Assembly (NCBI RefSeq): GCF_900091415.1
Contig: NZ_FMHU01000001.1
Span: 1,922,001 to 1,986,000 of the forward strand
Reading direction: 5' to 3'
Length of the DNA: 64,000 bases
DNA from: Micromonospora inyonensis
Lineage (GTDB): Bacteria; Actinomycetota; Actinomycetes; Mycobacteriales; Micromonosporaceae
Positions 43,254 through 50,933 of this stretch are shown here, one piece after another. Under the pieces are notes generated by a model that worked only from the letters and a program-made list of their open reading frames with translations, had not been told where the DNA came from and ran no database searches. Position numbers and translations under genes: made by a program. How positions within the stretch are numbered: the first letter of the stretch is position 1; each line of letters starts with the position of its first letter.

Positions 43254-44732
43254 TCAGGACCAGGCGGGGGTGAACTCCGTCCTGATCAGCTCGGGCCGCC
43301 ATGCCGGCTCGCCCGCCTTGCGTCGGCCCTTGCCGCGAGGGATCACCTCGATCGACTCGAAGGCATCCCGGAGGATCTTGCGCTGCTCACCCAGATCCAG
43401 CTTGTCAAACTCCTCGAACGCCGCCTCCACGTCGACCTCCTCGACCGGGCCGTACCCGCCGGCCTTTGCCAGCTCGGCCTGGACATCGGCCAGCTCGGCG
43501 CGCAGCTTCGCCGTCCCGTCCCGCAGGGCGGCCCGGTCGATCAGCCCCTGGGTCCGGTCCTCGACCAGCTCGGCCATGAGTCGGGCGATCTCGGCCTCCC
43601 GGTTCACCAGGTCCGTCGTGTCGACCGTGGCCGGCAGTGGGTGGAACGAGACCCGGCCGGTGGCCTCCATCTGCTTGATCAGCCGGCGGACGACCTGTCC
43701 GTCGGCGAAGTCGATACCGATCGAGCAGTGCCCCCGACCGACCTCGGGCTGCCGGGTCGACCCCTTGCAGACGTAGACCTTCTCCCCGTTCTTGCGGCGG
43801 TCGACGCCGATCGTCCCGTCGCAGGCCGAGCAGGTAGCAATGCCGGACAGCAGGTTGGACAGCTTGCCCCCGCCCGAGTCCGGCCGCTCCTGGTCGGCCA
43901 GCTTCGCGTTCACCGCCCGCCACAGCGTCTCGTCCACGATCTCCTCCCAGTTGCCGTCCCCCATGATCTCGCCATACAGCGTTGACTTCGCCATGTTGCG
44001 CGGGGCGCGCAGCAACTCCCGCACAGCGACGCCGTTCCAGAGCCCGGTCGGGTTGTACTCCCGCTTGCGAGGCTTTCGGGAGCGGGCCGTCTCCGCACTC
44101 GGGGCCGACGTGCGGAAGCCGGCCTCGTTCCACTCTCGCCCAACGGCCGACAACGCCTTGCCCTTGAGTACATCCTGGTACCCCTTCTTGACCGCCGCCG
44201 CCTCGTCCCGGCGAAGCGTGCCGTCCAGCTCGTAGCCGAAGGGCCGGCGGATCCACTGCGGCTTACCTTCGGCCACCCGTCGGTCGTTGGCGAGGATCTG
44301 CCGCTCGGCCTTGCGCTCGACCTCGCCGCGCGCCACTGCCGCAAGGATGCGGGCGACCATTCGACCAACGTCCGTGGTGAGGTCGATGTCCCCAGTGGCC
44401 GTGGCCAGCCCGATACCGTGCTCGTTGGCCAGGTTGATGACCACTTCGAGGTCGATGTTGCCTCGGATGACCCGGTCGATGTGGGCGGCGACGATAACGT
44501 CACCCTCGCCGGACTCGATGGTCTGGACCACGGTCTTCCAGTCCGGGCGGGCGTCGAGAGGGAGGTCGTCGTCGGAGGCGGTGATGGTGTCCGTAACTAC
44601 CCTCGCTACGGACCACCCTTGCGCCAGGCAGAGTGCTCGACATGCGGTCTCTTGGCTCTCCAGGCTGACGCCCAGGCCGGTCTTGTCGAGGCTGATCCGG
44701 CAATAGATCACGGCCCGCTTGGCGTTGGCCAT
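43254..44732 (-). CDS. Large serine recombinase (integrase)
   Basis: A site-specific recombinase of about 492 residues. The resolvase domain begins RAVIYCRISLDKTGLGVSLE, with the catalytic Ser in CRIS, and includes DVIVAAHIDRVIRGNIDLEV and VARGEVERKAERQILANDRR. The recombinase domain follows (PFGYELDG, then IMGDGNWEEIVDETLWRAVN). The zinc ribbon has CSACDGTIGV and VCKGS...GRGHCSI. A coiled coil and a basic tail end the protein. It is complete, points away from the right junction, and is the obvious enzyme for insertion into ricT. An ATG at 44801 is an alternative start. Confidence 0.93.
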   Translation of the reverse strand: MANAKRAVIYCRISLDKTGLGVSLESQETACRALCLAQGWSVARVVTDTITASDDDLPLDARPDWKTVVQTIESGEGDVIVAAHIDRVIRGNIDLEVVINLANEHGIGLATATGDIDLTTDVGRMVARILAAVARGEVERKAERQILANDRRVAEGKPQWIRRPFGYELDGTLRRDEAAAVKKGYQDVLKGKALSAVGREWNEAGFRTSAPSAETARSRKPRKREYNPTGLWNGVAVRELLRAPRNMAKSTLYGEIMGDGNWEEIVDETLWRAVNAKLADQERPDSGGGKLSNLLSGIATCSACDGTIGVDRRKNGEKVYVCKGSTRQPEVGRGHCSIGIDFADGQVVRRLIKQMEATGRVSFHPLPATVDTTDLVNREAEIARLMAELVEDRTQGLIDRAALRDGTAKLRAELADVQAELAKAGGYGPVEEVDVEAAFEEFDKLDLGEQRKILRDAFESIEVIPRGKGRRKAGEPAWRPELIRTEFTPAWS

Positions 44733-44891
44733 GACGCCGGCCCCGCCCCTCATGGCGCGGCGTCGGGCGAGGCTCTTGATACGGGGGGCTGCGGGGGTCA
44801 TGCTGCACCCCGCCGAGTCGTGGAGACTCGTTCGCGCATCTGCATGCCGACCAAGCTAGCAGATGTACTGCTTTAGGTGTAGTGAGGGGAC

Positions 44892-45095
44892 CCCCTCTAC
44901 CAGCGCTTCCAGGAGTCGGCCCCGGCCGTCGGCACCCGCGTGTCGACCCCGTCGGGTGACGGCAAGGTGGTCGGCCACAGCGTCCCGAAGGATTCGGTGA
45001 CGGTGCGGATGGACGCCGACGGTTCCCGTTGCTCCTGCTCCCGGGCGAGCGTCTGCGCCCCGCGCCAGGCCCACGACCAGCACTACACCTCCTGA
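44892..45095 (+). pseudogene. ricT: Displaced 3' end of host ricT
   Basis: An open stretch of 67 codons with no start reads PLYQRFQESAPAVGTRVSTP, then GKVVGHSVPKDSVTVRMDAD, then CSCSRASVCAPRQAHDQHYT and stop. It is the natural C-terminus of actinobacterial RicT and continues exactly from HPLY of the gene at 39342. It was separated by the 4.9-kb serine-integrase element and is probably not translated. Confidence 0.85.
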
Positions 45096-45110
45096 CCCGC
45101 TCGCGACGGA

Positions 45111-46850
45111 TCAGGGGCGCAGGGTGACCGGGGGTTCGGCCAGACGGGGGGCGAGGGGCGCGTCCGGGACCAGCCAGGAGGCGGTGGGGGACTGGTCCGG
45201 GTTGACCTGCCAGCGCCGGGAGACCCGGTCGACGGCGATCGGGTAGATCGTCAGCGTGCCGTCCGGGTCGATCCGCAGGCGCAGGAACGACTTCGCGTCC
45301 TCGATGCCCTGGCCGGCGAAGAGTTCGTTCACGTTCACCCCGAAACTTCCCGCGACCAGCAGGTACGCGGCGGTGAGTTCGCTCGCCACGAGTCCGATCA
45401 CCGGTCCGTAGACCACTGCGGCGGCGACCACGGGCAGCGGCCACGGCCAGTGGTAGAACGGCAGCTGCAACCAGACCCAGGTGCCGGCGGCGGCCAGCGC
45501 GACGTGCGCCAGCCCGTGCGTGATCCCCAGGATCCAGTGCCGGGAGTGTCGTTTGCCGCTCGCGCTGGGCGGCTTGGCGAAGAAGCCCGCACCGAGGACC
45601 GTCACCAGCAGCATCGCCATCAGGGGGACGCTGAACAGGCGCTGCTCGACGCTGTCCGCCCGGTTCGCCGCGACCCCGGCCATCGCCAGCATCAGCAGCG
45701 TGTGCAGGGTGCCGAGCAGCGCGGCGAAGCCGGGATTGCGGAACGGCAGCCGGCCGAAGATCCCCCAGCCGTACCGGCGGGAGCGGGCCGCGTCGGGGTA
45801 GCGGCCCGCCAGGTCGTACGGCTCGGAGTGGCTGGCCCGCCGGGCGAGCGTGTCGCGCGGCGGCACCTCGATCCGCTCCGGGAGCTTGTGCGTCGGGTAG
45901 AGGTACGCCCCGCCGCCGCCACAGGTGACCAGTTGCCGGTCGGGGCCGGCGTAGCGGGCGTAGTGGTGCAGGTCCCCGGTGATCACCAGTCGCACCGTCG
46001 CTCCGGTCGGCGCGACGACCGTCCGGATGAAGTAGTCGAGCGAGTCGTACGCGGTGGGGGTGTCGACCGCCCGCACCCAGGTCGGTGCCGGCACCGCCAG
46101 GATCACCCGCGACTGCGGGCCGAGCCGCGCGGCGGCCGTCTCGAAGTAGGTGAGTTGCGGATCGTCCAGGTACGACCCGGACTGGTCGTCCAGGCCGAAC
46201 AGCCACCAGTCGGCGGGCAGCTCGACGGCGAAGTAGGAGCGGGACTGCTCGGTACGCCAGCCGCCGAAGTACTGGTCCCGGGAGCGGACGAAGAGACGCA
46301 GGAACGCGGTCAGGCCGTCGTACCAGTCGTGGTTGCCCGGCACCGCGAACAGCGTGGGCCCGCCCGGCGTGGCCAGCGGCAGGGCCGCCTGGTACGGCCC
46401 CTTGCAACGGTCCTCGTACGCCTCGTAGCCGGCCGACGGGTAGACCTGGTCGCCGCCCATGACCAGGGCCTGCGCCCGGGGCAGCCGGTGCCCGTCGACC
46501 TCCAACTCGGGCTGCGCGATCAGGTACGCCACCGAGTACGTGGCGTCGAACCCGTCGCCCAGGTCGGCGACGTAGTCCAGCCAGAGCCCGCCGTCCGGCC
46601 CGACCTGCCGGAACACCCCGTCGGAGAAGGCGTTCTGCAACTCCCGCTTGTCCAGGTACGCCCCGAAGAACATCGCGAGCAACGTACGGATGCCGGTGCT
46701 GATCAGCAGGAACGGCGCGAGCCACGGCACCGCCCTGCGGGGCGTGAACCCCAGCTCCCGGGGCTCGGTGCTGCGCGGGCGGCGGGGGTGGCCCTCGTCG
46801 GCGCTGGTCGTCTCGGGCGGGGTGGGGGGCGAGGGGTGGTGGTCACTCAC
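45111..46850 (-). CDS. Membrane-bound metallophosphoesterase
   Basis: A 579-residue protein. A first hydrophobic segment (VPWLAPFLLISTGIRTLLAM) is followed by a calcineurin-like phosphoesterase domain: YVADLGDGFDATYSVAYLIA, LVMGGDQVYPSAGYEAYEDR, LFAVPGNHDWYDGLTAF and VRLVITGDLHHYARY supply the metal ligands. Three to five further membrane helices follow (LLMLAMAGVAANR, LMAMLLVTVLGAGFFAK, VVAAAVVYGPVIGLVASEL). The active site probably faces one side of the membrane and hydrolyses a phosphodiester or nucleotide. The GTG at 46850 is preferred; a longer frame has a low-complexity start. Confidence 0.82.
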   Translation of the reverse strand: MSDHHPSPPTPPETTSADEGHPRRPRSTEPRELGFTPRRAVPWLAPFLLISTGIRTLLAMFFGAYLDKRELQNAFSDGVFRQVGPDGGLWLDYVADLGDGFDATYSVAYLIAQPELEVDGHRLPRAQALVMGGDQVYPSAGYEAYEDRCKGPYQAALPLATPGGPTLFAVPGNHDWYDGLTAFLRLFVRSRDQYFGGWRTEQSRSYFAVELPADWWLFGLDDQSGSYLDDPQLTYFETAAARLGPQSRVILAVPAPTWVRAVDTPTAYDSLDYFIRTVVAPTGATVRLVITGDLHHYARYAGPDRQLVTCGGGGAYLYPTHKLPERIEVPPRDTLARRASHSEPYDLAGRYPDAARSRRYGWGIFGRLPFRNPGFAALLGTLHTLLMLAMAGVAANRADSVEQRLFSVPLMAMLLVTVLGAGFFAKPPSASGKRHSRHWILGITHGLAHVALAAAGTWVWLQLPFYHWPWPLPVVAAAVVYGPVIGLVASELTAAYLLVAGSFGVNVNELFAGQGIEDAKSFLRLRIDPDGTLTIYPIAVDRVSRRWQVNPDQSPTASWLVPDAPLAPRLAEPPVTLRP

Positions 46851-46932
46851 TCCGCGGAGCGTAACGGGCACCGATGGGTGCCGCTGTCTGGTGCTGGACG
46901 GTTCGAGATTCGTCGTCCGGTTCGCCGGGCCG

Positions 46933-46992
46933 GGTGGAAGCAGGGGCCCCCTGTTACCGCTTTTTGTGTAGCAGGGGGCCCCTGCTTCCACC
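46933..46992. repeat. Perfect 21-bp inverted repeat
   Basis: GGTGGAAGCAGGGGCCCCCT-G and its exact reverse complement at 46972-46992 are separated by 18 bases (TTACCGCTTTTTGTGTAG). It lies upstream of the phosphoesterase gene and before tRNA-Thr. It could be a dispersed palindromic repeat or a strong attenuator. Confidence 0.8.
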
Positions 46993-47090
46993 TCGGCCGG
47001 CAGGAGGCGACTGTTCCGGGCAGGGAGGGGCGGCGGCGGGGGATCCCGGGAGACTGCGGCGGGGAGCGTGCCGTACACTTGACGATCGTT

Positions 47091-47164
47091 GCCGCCTTAG
47101 CTCAGTCGGCTAGAGCGACGCACTCGTAATGCGTAGGTCGACGGTTCGATTCCGTCAGGCGGCT
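47091..47164 (+). tRNA. tRNA-Thr (anticodon CGU)
   Basis: A 74-base cloverleaf. The acceptor GCCGCCT pairs with AGGCGGC, the D arm is GCTC/GAGC, the anticodon stem ACGCA/TGCGT encloses CTCGTAA (anticodon CGT in DNA), and the T arm has GGTTCGATTCC. TACACT lies 11 bases upstream as a -10. CCA is not encoded. Its 3' half is the integration site of the island that follows. Confidence 0.95.
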
Positions 47165-47165
47165 C
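47131..47165. repeat. attL: tRNA-Thr 3' end copy of the island repeat
   Basis: GCGTAGGTCGACGGTTCGAT followed by TCCGTCAGGCGGCTC; 35 bases, repeated with one mismatch at 63011-63045. It forms the end of the intact tRNA gene. Confidence 0.85.
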
Positions 47166-47170
47166 AGAGA

Positions 47171-47206
47171 GAGGCCCTGACCAGCATCAGCGCTGGTCAG
47201 GGCCTC
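47171..47206 (+). terminator. Terminator of tRNA-Thr
   Basis: GAGGCCCTGACCAGC and its perfect reverse complement surround a short loop and are followed by ATTTTC. It lies on the island side of attL. Confidence 0.8.
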
Positions 47207-47303
47207 ATTTTCATCGATGCGGCTTTGAATCGCCCCCCGAAAACCCCCCACAAACGCCTACCGGCGATCAGGTTCCGCGTGCCTGCCAGCGGGGGTGCAG
47301 GGT

Positions 47304-47737
47304 CTACTTGGCCCTGCGCTTCCCGCGATCTTGAGGCGCAGGGCCAGTTATCTCCGGATCTGCCCTAAGCTGTTCGAGAATGTCGGAGCTGTCCGGGGCG
47401 AGGGCGGACTTGACGATGTAGTGCTTGTTGGTGACCTGCTCGGTGGCGTGCCCGAGCTGGGCTGCGGCGCTTTTGGCGTCGGCCTCCTTGTCGATCAGGG
47501 TGGCGACAGTCTTGCGGAAGGTGTGCGGGGTGACCCATTCGAGGCCGGCGTCGGCGCGGGCTTGCCGCCACTGGCGGCGCACGTTCTGCGGTGACAGCCA
47601 GGTGCCGCGCCGGGAGGCAAAGATCGCGTCGTGGGGATTGTCGGCGGCGTTGAGTTTGCGACCCATCAGCATCCCGACCGCGAACCGAGGCAGGACGACC
47701 GTTCGGAAACCGGCGTCGGTCTTCGTCCAGTCCTGCC
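47304..47737 (-). pseudogene. Tyrosine integrase, N-terminal part missing
   Basis: The surviving C-terminal catalytic part reads TKTDAGFRTVVLPRFAVGML, then VTPHTFRKTVATLIDKEADA (H-x-x-R), QLGHATEQVTNKHYI with the nucleophilic Tyr, and a basic tail KRRAK. The frame is open upstream to about 47737, where IS5-type sequence begins, so the first half including the first catalytic Arg is gone. Its 3' end faces the tRNA, the usual position for the integrase of a tRNA island. Confidence 0.85.
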
Positions 47738-47959
47738 ATCCCGTACCGCAAACCCGCCGACGGCAGCGAGCTACCCGAGTGGAAGGCGGACCTGAACAAG
47801 CAACACCGCACCGTCCGCGCCCAGGTCGAACACGCCCTGGCCCGCATGAAGTGCTTCAAGATCCTGCGCGACTACCGCCGCGCCGCCCACACATTGACCG
47901 ACACCGCATCCGGCATCGCCCACCTCGACGCCTTCACCGAGTTACGAGACACCCTTTAG
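47738..47959 (+). pseudogene. IS transposase C-terminal fragment
   Basis: A frame without a start reads YRKPADGSELPEWKADLNKQ, then VRAQVEHALARMKCFKILRD and GIAHLDAFTELRDTL, then stop. It is the end of a DDE_Tnp_4-type IS5-family transposase. It abuts the truncated integrase and probably records the event that cut it. Confidence 0.75.
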
Positions 47960-48493
47960 CGCCTGCTGCTGCGCAGACAGCCGGCGTCAACGGCCGCCGA
48001 GCGGTGCGGCGCCGGTCGCGGATTAGCTCGGTCAGGCGGGTCAGGCTGCGCGTGGACAGCGGGATGTTGGCAGGATGGGTCGGCAACGAAGCTCCTGTGC
48101 GGGGCAGTGCGTCTTGGTCGACTGCTGTCCTACCGGGAGCTTCGTCCTTTCTGGAGCGCCGACACGCTCAAGCCTACCTGCTCAGGCTTTCTTGATCACG
48201 ATGAAAATGGCTGCGAAGGTTGCTCTTGGCTGGCCTGGGGCTGGCTGGCAGGGTCGGCGTCATGATCGCGGGCCTGGGTGTGGCTCATGAAAATGGTGGC
48301 CCCCGCTGGGTGCTCTCAGTGAGATCTGCCCACCCGGTTCGTGGTCGGGGCGCCGGCCCTGCCCCTCTCGGTGGCTTGATCAGAAGCTTGCCCGACCCGT
48401 GGCCGCAGGTCGTGGCCCATCACAGTCCTACCGCGAGAGCACTTTCCCGGGCCGGCGCCGTCACGACGTCTCCCGGGAAGGCAGGCCGCCGCA
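47960..48493. other. Insertion-sequence debris, no intact gene
   Basis: On the minus strand near 48020-48115 a short frame reads THPANIPLSTRSLTRLTELI, like the N-terminus of another IS5-group transposase. The rest has no coding signal. GTCATGATCGCGGGCCTGG-type GC-rich sequence leads to the IS110 gene. Confidence 0.4.
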
Positions 48494-49610
48494 ATGACCA
48501 TCGTCGCAGACCGGTACGACCTGATCATCTGATCATCTGATCATCGACGTAGACACCCACGCCGCCTCACACACCCTCGCACTCATCACCGCCGGCACCG
48601 GCGCAGTCCAGCAGCACGCCCAGTTCCCGACCAGCCCGGCCGGGCTACGCCGCGCCACCGGCTGGATCCAACGCCACACCCAGGACGCGACAACGCTGAT
48701 CGTCATCGACGGCGCCGGCTCCTATGGTGCCACCTTCACCGAGTAGCTCACCACAGCTGGCTTCAGCGTCTCCGAAGCATCCGACGTCCCCGCCATCAGC
48801 AGGCGCCGCCACGGCAAAAGCGACGCCTTGGACGCCATCGCGATGGCCCAAGCAACCCGCGGCCTGAACATCAACGAACTGCGCTGGCCCCGCGCGACCG
48901 GCGCCCGCACCGCCCTGCGGGTCCTGACCGTCGCCCGTGAACAGTTGAGCGGCGAACGCACCCGGGCCGTCAACGCGTTGACCGCACTGCTGCGGACCGT
49001 CGACCTCGGCATCGACGGCCGCCGCGCCCCGACCACCACGACCATCACCACCATCGCGGCCTGGCGCACCCGAGACGGGAATCCGGCCCTTGCCGTCTGC
49101 CGAGCCGAGGCCATCCGCCTGGCCCGACGCATCCGGGCCCTCGACGCCGAACTCGCCGCCAACCACACCGCCCTGCACGAAGCCGTCACCATGCAGGCAC
49201 CGCAACTGCTCGGCCTGCCCGGCGTCGGCGCCGTCGTCGCCGCAACCGTCCTGCTGGCCTGGTCCCATCCCGGACGCATCCGCTCCGAGGCCGCGTTCGC
49301 CGCCCTCGCCGGCGCATCACCACTACCAGCTTCATCAGGCAACACCACCCGACACCGACTCAACCGCGGCGGCGACCGCCGCCTCAACCGAGCCCTCTAC
49401 ACCGTCGCCCTGGTCCGCATGGGCCACGACCCCCGCACCCGCGCCTACGTCACCCGCCGCACCGCCGAAGGACGCACCAAACGCGAGGTCATGCGCAACC
49501 TCATGCGCTACATCAGCAGGCAGCTCTTCCGGACCCTGGCCGCCGGCACACGGCAGGAACCAACCCTTGACAGTTATAGAAGCGTCTCAATGGCCACGAA
49601 TTGCCATTAA
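48494..49610 (+). pseudogene. IS110-family transposase, doubly inactivated
   Basis: The original start is MTIVADRYDLII (48494), which should run into DVDTHAASHTLALITAGTGA. The 8-bp unit TGATCATC is present three times (48522-48545) where one copy would keep the frame, so 16 extra bases cause a frameshift. Downstream, an in-frame TAG at 48744 follows SYGATFTE. The remainder is a good IS110 protein: RRRHGKSDALDAIAMAQATR (DEDD acid residues), LLGLPGVGAVVAATVLLAWS and the Ser-containing GNTTRHRLNRGGDRRLNRAL. No terminal repeats are expected for this family. Confidence 0.88.
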
Positions 49611-49684
49611 TATACCGTTAAAAAATATTATAGACGAGATTGTCGCACTATATATTTGAGATATTCCCCAAGAGTAAGCATCGC

Positions 49685-49712
49685 TTGACATTGGCAAGCG
49701 AGCGTCTACGCT
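49685..49712 (+). promoter_or_regulatory. Promoter of the polyketide operon
   Basis: TTGACA, a 16-base spacer and TACGCT form a strong sigma-70-like promoter about 110 bp upstream of the first operon gene. The preceding 70 bases (49610-49680) are unusually A/T-rich for this genome (ATTAATATACCGTTAAAAAA), suggestive of an UP-like or silencer-bound element. Confidence 0.65.
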
Positions 49713-49819
49713 GCGAATAGCGCATTTGAAGGCGTGGCAAGGTGCGGGTTGTGCGTGTTCAGGCTGCGTATGTACGCCGCGAATTTGTGTGACTCCAACG
49801 ACCGGGCATGGAGAGTTTT

Positions 49820-50875
49820 ATGGCCTTGCGCACGAGACTGTCGGAGCAAATTGGCGTAGATATTCCCCTCATGCAATCCGGAATGGGGGGCATTGGTCCA
49901 ATCACCCTGGCGCGGCTGGCGGCGGCTATCTCGGAGGCCGGAGCGCTTGGCACGGTGGCTCACCCGGCGTTGGTTCTCGAAGTGTCGGAGCTGGACGAAG
50001 AGCATATCGACAAGTGTGTTGCCGAGGTCGTGCAGCAGGTTCGAGAGGGGATCCGCCTGGCGGTCTCGCTCACGAGTAAGCCGCTCGCAATCAACGTCCG
50101 TATCGCTCAAGAGCAGCCCGATGCTCCTGCGGTGCTACGGGCGATTCTCGAGGAGCGTGAGCGCGATCCGCGGGTGCGCGAGCAGTTGCGGGTGCTGACC
50201 ACCTCCGGTGGCCATCCGCGGATGTACGGTATGAACGGCTTGTTCAGAGACTCTGGGATGCTGCACTTCCATGCCGTGTCTAACGTTCGCCACGCGCTAG
50301 CGGCTCAGGCCGAGGGCGTCGATGGTGTGATCGCGACCGGGTTCGAGGCCGCCGGTCATGTGGGCCACCAGCCTGTGCACACGTTCGTCCTAGTCCCATC
50401 GGTCGTCGCTGCCGTGGATCTGCCCGTGCTGTGTGCCGGCGGTGTGGTCGACGGGGCCGCGTTGGCCGGGGCTCTCACCCTCGGTGCGCAAATGGGCTAC
50501 ATGGGCTCGCGATTCCTTGCCTCAGAGGAGTCGGAGTACAACGACGCTAACAAGAAGCTCATTGTCAGCGCCAGTGAAACCGACACTGAGGTCGTTCCTG
50601 CCTTCTACGGCCCGGGGCGCTTCATCAAGAACGGATTTACCGAAGAGATCCGCCGCATGGAAGCGAACAACATATCGACGCGGGAGAGAATGCGGGTCGA
50701 GGGTGCGGCAATGCGGCGAGGCGCACTCGAAGGTGATCTCGAGACGGGGATGATGGTCGGCGGACAAGGCATCGGCCGGGTGCGGGAGATCCTGCCTGCG
50801 GCCGAGATTGTCAGACGGGTGGCCGCCGAGGCCGAGGAATCCCTTGACCGAGTGCGGGACTGCATCATCCGTTGA
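49820..50875 (+). CDS. FMN-dependent nitronate monooxygenase/enoyl-reductase-like protein
   Basis: A 351-residue TIM-barrel flavoprotein of the NMO/FabK/PfaD superfamily. Features are the N-terminal PLMQSGMGGIGPITLARLAA, the central ATGFEAAGHVGHQ (flavin and catalytic-His region of the family), VPSVVAAVDLPVLCAGGVVD and GAQMGYMGSRFLASEES (phosphate-binding loop). In polyketide settings such proteins act as trans enoyl reductases (PfaD type), but the synthase here has its own ER domain, so another flavin reaction is possible. The ATG at 49820 has GGAGAG upstream; an ATG at 49808 is weaker. Confidence 0.82.
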   Translation: MALRTRLSEQIGVDIPLMQSGMGGIGPITLARLAAAISEAGALGTVAHPALVLEVSELDEEHIDKCVAEVVQQVREGIRLAVSLTSKPLAINVRIAQEQPDAPAVLRAILEERERDPRVREQLRVLTTSGGHPRMYGMNGLFRDSGMLHFHAVSNVRHALAAQAEGVDGVIATGFEAAGHVGHQPVHTFVLVPSVVAAVDLPVLCAGGVVDGAALAGALTLGAQMGYMGSRFLASEESEYNDANKKLIVSASETDTEVVPAFYGPGRFIKNGFTEEIRRMEANNISTRERMRVEGAAMRRGALEGDLETGMMVGGQGIGRVREILPAAEIVRRVAAEAEESLDRVRDCIIR

Positions 50876-50933
50876 GCCGGCCCAGGGGTCGGTGAAGAAA
50901 CGTAGTGATATCGCAGCGTTATCGGAGACAAAA

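Larger units (their letters stand above)
39987..44900. mobile_element. Serine-integrase element inserted in ricT
   Basis: The ricT reading frame is interrupted after CACCCGCTGTAC (ends 39986) and resumes with CCCCTCTAC (ends 44900) followed by the original 3' end. The shared TAC (CTNTAC) is the likely crossover region, short as expected for serine integrases. Inside are a replacement ricT tail, two small reverse genes, an XRE/DUF5753 regulator, DUF397, an IS3-family insertion, a truncated gene and the large serine recombinase adjacent to the right end. The element is small and probably decayed. Boundaries are read from the split gene; att identity is inferred. Confidence 0.8.
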
